This document shows positions 15,445-17,555 of a stretch of 17,555 nucleotides of DNA, one piece after another (within the stretch, counting starts at the first letter, position 1; each line of letters opens with the position of its first letter). The position numbers and the translations under genes were made by a program. A model generated the notes under the pieces. The model saw only the letters and a list, made by a program, of their open reading frames with translations. It ran no database searches and was not told where the DNA came from. The DNA is from Flavobacteriales bacterium UBA2798 (lineage in GTDB: Bacteria > Bacteroidota > Bacteroidia > Flavobacteriales_D > UBA2798), in the NCBI GenBank assembly GCA_002351955.1, contig DEHO01000034.1:52034-69588 (forward strand), read 5' to 3'.

Positions 15445-16575
15445 TTATCGCACAAATTCATTTACAGCATCTGTAATGAATTTTAACTGCTCTTCATCAA
15501 GTTCCGTATGCATGGGTAATGAAATTACACGCTTGCATAAATTCTCTGTAACAGGAAAATCGCCTTCCTTATAACGGGGATCAGTGTATGCTTTCTGCAT
15601 GTGAAGTGCAATAGGGTAGTAGATCATTGCCGGGATTCCTTTTGCAGCAAGAAATTCTCTTAACGCATTGCGGTCAACACCATCAGCAAGCAGCAGTGTG
15701 TACTGGTGGAAAACATGTGTCGAATTTTTTGCACGTGCGGGCGTGGTAATTTTTGAATTGGAAGAAAATGCTTTGTCGTAATAATCTGCAGCTTTGTTTC
15801 TCGCTTTGCAATAATTATCGAGTGAGCGAAGCTTAATACGAAGTATTGCAGCCTGAATGCTGTCAAGGCGAGAATTCACACCGATCGAATCGTGAACGTA
15901 CTGTACGCTTTGGCCATGATTTGCAATCATGCGGAGTTTTCCTGCCAGATCATCGTCATTGGTGAAAATTGCACCACCATCTCCGAAGCACCCAAGATTT
16001 TTTGATGGGAAAAAGGAGGTACATCCTATAGTGCCAATAGTTCCTGCTTTTTTACGATTACCATCGCTGTAAATATATTCTGCACCAATTGCCTGTGCAT
16101 TATCTTCTACAACAAATAAATTATGCTCTTTAGCAATTTTCATTATGGCTTCCATATCGGAACATTGCCCGAAAAGATGAACCGGAACAATAGCTTTTGT
16201 TTTCGGTGTTATTGCCTTTTTTACTTTTTCAGGATCAATCTGAAAGGTATTCGGATCAACATCCACCAATACCGGGGTGAGGCGTAACAATGCGATCACT
16301 TCTGCAGTGGCTACATAAGTAAACGAGGCGGTAATCACTTCATCTCCCGGTTGCAGACCAAGTGCCATCATCGCTATCTGGAGTGCATCGGTTCCGTTTG
16401 CACAGGGAATAACGTGCTTCACGCCAAGATAGGATTCGAGCTCCTTCTGAAATTCCTTGACCTCTGGTCCGTTGATATAGGCCGAAGAACGCAATACATT
16501 AAGTACCGCTGTATCGATTTCTCCCTGAACTTTCTCATACTGTGTGAGAAGGTCAACCATTTGTATCTTTTTCAT
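15445..16575 (-). CDS. DegT/DnrJ/EryC1/StrS PLP-dependent sugar aminotransferase (WbpE-like)
   Basis: A 376-residue cytosolic enzyme that should transfer an amino group, usually from glutamate, to a nucleotide-linked keto sugar. PLP site: K192 in FFPSKNLGCFGDGGA (188-202), with D158 in VEDNAQAIGA and the NGTDAL phosphate loop (60-65). The pattern resembles WbpE/WlbC, which amination of UDP-3-keto-GlcNAcA uses, but the subfamily call is by eye. Start ATG at 16575. A promoter-like TTG-N17-TACTTTTC ends four bases before the ATG, suggesting a nearly leaderless transcript. It lies upstream of ugd on the same strand. The matching oxidase and acetyltransferase of the WbpE pathway are not in the window, so the product could be a different amino sugar. 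Confidence 0.88.
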   Translation of the reverse strand: MKKIQMVDLLTQYEKVQGEIDTAVLNVLRSSAYINGPEVKEFQKELESYLGVKHVIPCANGTDALQIAMMALGLQPGDEVITASFTYVATAEVIALLRLTPVLVDVDPNTFQIDPEKVKKAITPKTKAIVPVHLFGQCSDMEAIMKIAKEHNLFVVEDNAQAIGAEYIYSDGNRKKAGTIGTIGCTSFFPSKNLGCFGDGGAIFTNDDDLAGKLRMIANHGQSVQYVHDSIGVNSRLDSIQAAILRIKLRSLDNYCKARNKAADYYDKAFSSNSKITTPARAKNSTHVFHQYTLLLADGVDRNALREFLAAKGIPAMIYYPIALHMQKAYTDPRYKEGDFPVTENLCKRVISLPMHTELDEEQLKFITDAVNEFVR

Positions 16576-16579
16576 GTTC

Positions 16580-16607
16580 GAAAAGTATAGGTTGCGAATA
16601 TACTCAA
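16580..16607 (-). promoter_or_regulatory. Candidate promoter of the aminotransferase-ugd operon, leaderless geometry
   Basis: On the minus strand TTG (16607-16605), a 17-base spacer and TACTTTTC (16587-16580) match the Bacteroidota TTG / TAnnTTTG promoter with one mismatch. Only four bases separate the -7 box from the ATG at 16575, so transcription should start at or next to the start codon. Confidence 0.5.
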
Positions 16608-16671
16608 AAACAGAACCGTTAAAAGGTAAAATCTACTGTAGAAAGGGATACTATGCATTCGGTTTTTGCGT

Positions 16672-16679
16672 TACTTTTG
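16672..16679 (+). promoter_or_regulatory. Candidate -7 promoter box for the outer-membrane protein gene
   Basis: TACTTTTG matches TAnnTTTG exactly and lies four bases before the ATG at 16684. No TTG is seen at the expected -33 distance, which lowers confidence. It does not overlap the divergent aminotransferase promoter. Confidence 0.4.
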
Positions 16680-16683
16680 ATCT

Positions 16684-17433
16684 ATGCGATTCCTCCTTCT
16701 CTTATACACCCTGATTTTGTCTTCTTTATGCTTTTCCCAGGCCAGCATCAAGGATTCTTCTATTTTAGTTACCGAAATCAAGATGAGTGGAGCTGCACAA
16801 GTCCCTGTAGGTCAACTCGCGCAGCGCTTTAGTACCAATGCGTCCATTGGACTCGAAGTGTATGTGAAAACGCCTTCTCAACTGGGGTTTGGTCTTCAGG
16901 GGACATTTATTTTTGGGAATAATGTTAAGGAAACCTCCATTCTCGACGGATTAAGGGATTCCAATGGACAAATCATCGATCTTAATGGCGAGTACGCAAG
17001 GGTTCTGCTTCAGGAAAGGGGATTTACCATTACAGGTCAATTCGGATATCTGATTCCTGTGTTGAGTCCAAATCCTAATTCCGGAATATTGATAAAGTTC
17101 GGAGCCGGATTCATGTCGCACAAAATTCGTATTGGCACAGAAAAAAATCCCGTTCCACAGCTCACGGGTGAATACCTGAAGGGGTACGACCGATTAACCT
17201 ATGGGCTTACGCTGCAGCAGTTTGTTGGCTATCAGTACCTGAATAACAGAAGGATGATCAATTTTTTCTTTGGTTTTGAAATATTTGAAGGCTTTACCAA
17301 AAACAGGAGAGCGTTTAATTTCGATCAGGTTCAGGCCGATCATTCAATGCGGACAGACATCCTCACTGGGATTCGCGCCGGATGGATATTGCCACTGTAC
17401 CCTCGTCCTGCAAAGGCAATGTATTTCAACTGA
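16684..17433 (+). CDS. Predicted outer-membrane beta-barrel protein of unknown function
   Basis: A 249-residue protein with a signal peptide (about 1-20, ending near FSQA) followed by alternating strand-like segments rich in aromatic and glycine residues, for example ASIGLEVYVKT, LGFGLQGTFIFG, FTITGQFGYLIPV, ILIKFGAGFMSHKI, YGLTLQQFVGYQYL and MINFFFGFEIFEGF. This is the look of a small outer-membrane barrel. No catalytic motif is recognisable. It is divergent from the aminotransferase across 108 bases and lies just upstream of waaA on the same strand (51-base gap), so a role in the envelope or LPS is plausible from position only. Confidence 0.6.
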   Translation: MRFLLLLYTLILSSLCFSQASIKDSSILVTEIKMSGAAQVPVGQLAQRFSTNASIGLEVYVKTPSQLGFGLQGTFIFGNNVKETSILDGLRDSNGQIIDLNGEYARVLLQERGFTITGQFGYLIPVLSPNPNSGILIKFGAGFMSHKIRIGTEKNPVPQLTGEYLKGYDRLTYGLTLQQFVGYQYLNNRRMINFFFGFEIFEGFTKNRRAFNFDQVQADHSMRTDILTGIRAGWILPLYPRPAKAMYFN

Positions 17434-17472
17434 TCCGTTTTTTCAGTTCAGAATCAAGCTCGTTTTTTGGAT

Positions 17473-17480
17473 TATCTTTG
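17473..17480 (+). promoter_or_regulatory. Candidate -7 promoter box for waaA
   Basis: TATCTTTG is an exact TAnnTTTG match, four bases before the ATG at 17485, the same geometry as upstream of 16684 and 16575. Only a weak TTC (17447-17449) is present near the -33 distance. Confidence 0.4.
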
Positions 17481-17484
17481 GTTG

Positions 17485-17555
17485 ATGATTCTGCTTTATC
17501 GTTTATCAATTCTGCTTTATGTTGCAGCTATTCGCATTGCTTCCTTGTTTAATGC
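17485..17555 (+). CDS. waaA: 3-deoxy-D-manno-octulosonic acid (Kdo) transferase, N-terminal fragment
   Basis: Only 23 codons plus two bases are inside the window. The translation begins MILLYRLSILLY and continues AAIRIASLFN, a typical start for Bacteroidota WaaA/KdtA. This is the membrane-anchored glycosyltransferase that adds Kdo from CMP-Kdo to lipid A precursor on the inner face of the cytoplasmic membrane. The hydrophobic N-terminus is the expected anchor. The reading frame is open to the window edge. The catalytic GT30 region is outside, so the call rests on the N-terminal pattern and on adjacency to sugar-nucleotide and envelope genes. Confidence 0.72.
   Translation, partial: MILLYRLSILLYVAAIRIASLFN

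Noticed and set aside
17428..17448. Hairpin AACTGA / TCAGTT at the end of the outer-membrane protein gene
   Set aside because: The stem is short and weak, and no T-tract follows it, so I do not call a terminator.

Overview
The window is AT-rich bacterial DNA whose gene content points to the phylum Bacteroidota. Supporting signs are a FucP/NagP-type sugar symporter, GH20/GH92/GH2 exoglycosidases with secretion signals, a DegT-Ugd-UXS nucleotide-sugar set, a WaaA start typical of the phylum, and TAnnTTTG-like -7 boxes in place of E. coli-type promoters. I cannot assign a genus. Coding density is high, no stretch over 300 bases lacks a gene, and I see no rRNA, tRNA, CRISPR or transposase gene.

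Layout. Left edge (1-1168, minus strand): the 5' end of a secreted PIG-L/LmbE-family deacetylase, preceded in transcription by a UDP-glucuronate decarboxylase (UXS). Centre (1227-13929): a glycan catabolism region in three transcription blocks. Block A (plus, 1227-7513) is DUF3592-like membrane protein, FucP-family symporter, ROK sugar kinase, GH20 beta-hexosaminidase and Tat-exported glycosylasparaginase. Block B (minus, 10899-7520) is CutC followed by a GH2 beta-mannosidase, overlapping by ATGA. Block C (plus, 10999-13929) is a GH92 alpha-mannosidase, divergent from block B. Right edge: a perfect 33-nt palindrome (13971-14003), then on the minus strand UDP-glucose 6-dehydrogenase and a DegT/WbpE-type aminotransferase, then on the plus strand an outer-membrane-type protein and the first 23 codons of Kdo transferase waaA.

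How the genes fit together. The central enzymes match, bond by bond, stepwise exo-degradation of a high-mannose N-glycan still attached to asparagine. GH92 removes alpha-mannose, GH2 removes the single beta-mannose, GH20 splits the chitobiose GlcNAc-GlcNAc bond, and glycosylasparaginase cuts GlcNAc from Asn. The symporter and ROK kinase would then import and phosphorylate the released monosaccharide. This resembles the order of lysosomal glycoprotein degradation. No SusC/SusD pair, endoglycosidase, PNGase or dedicated regulator is present here, so it is not a classic PUL within this window. CutC, whose true function is unsettled, is translationally coupled to the beta-mannosidase and is the most interesting unexplained member.

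The flanking genes make nucleotide sugars (UDP-GlcA, UDP-Xyl, an amino sugar) and LPS core. The central cluster separates ugd from uxs, which are same-strand and functionally consecutive. A palindromic repeat lies at one junction.
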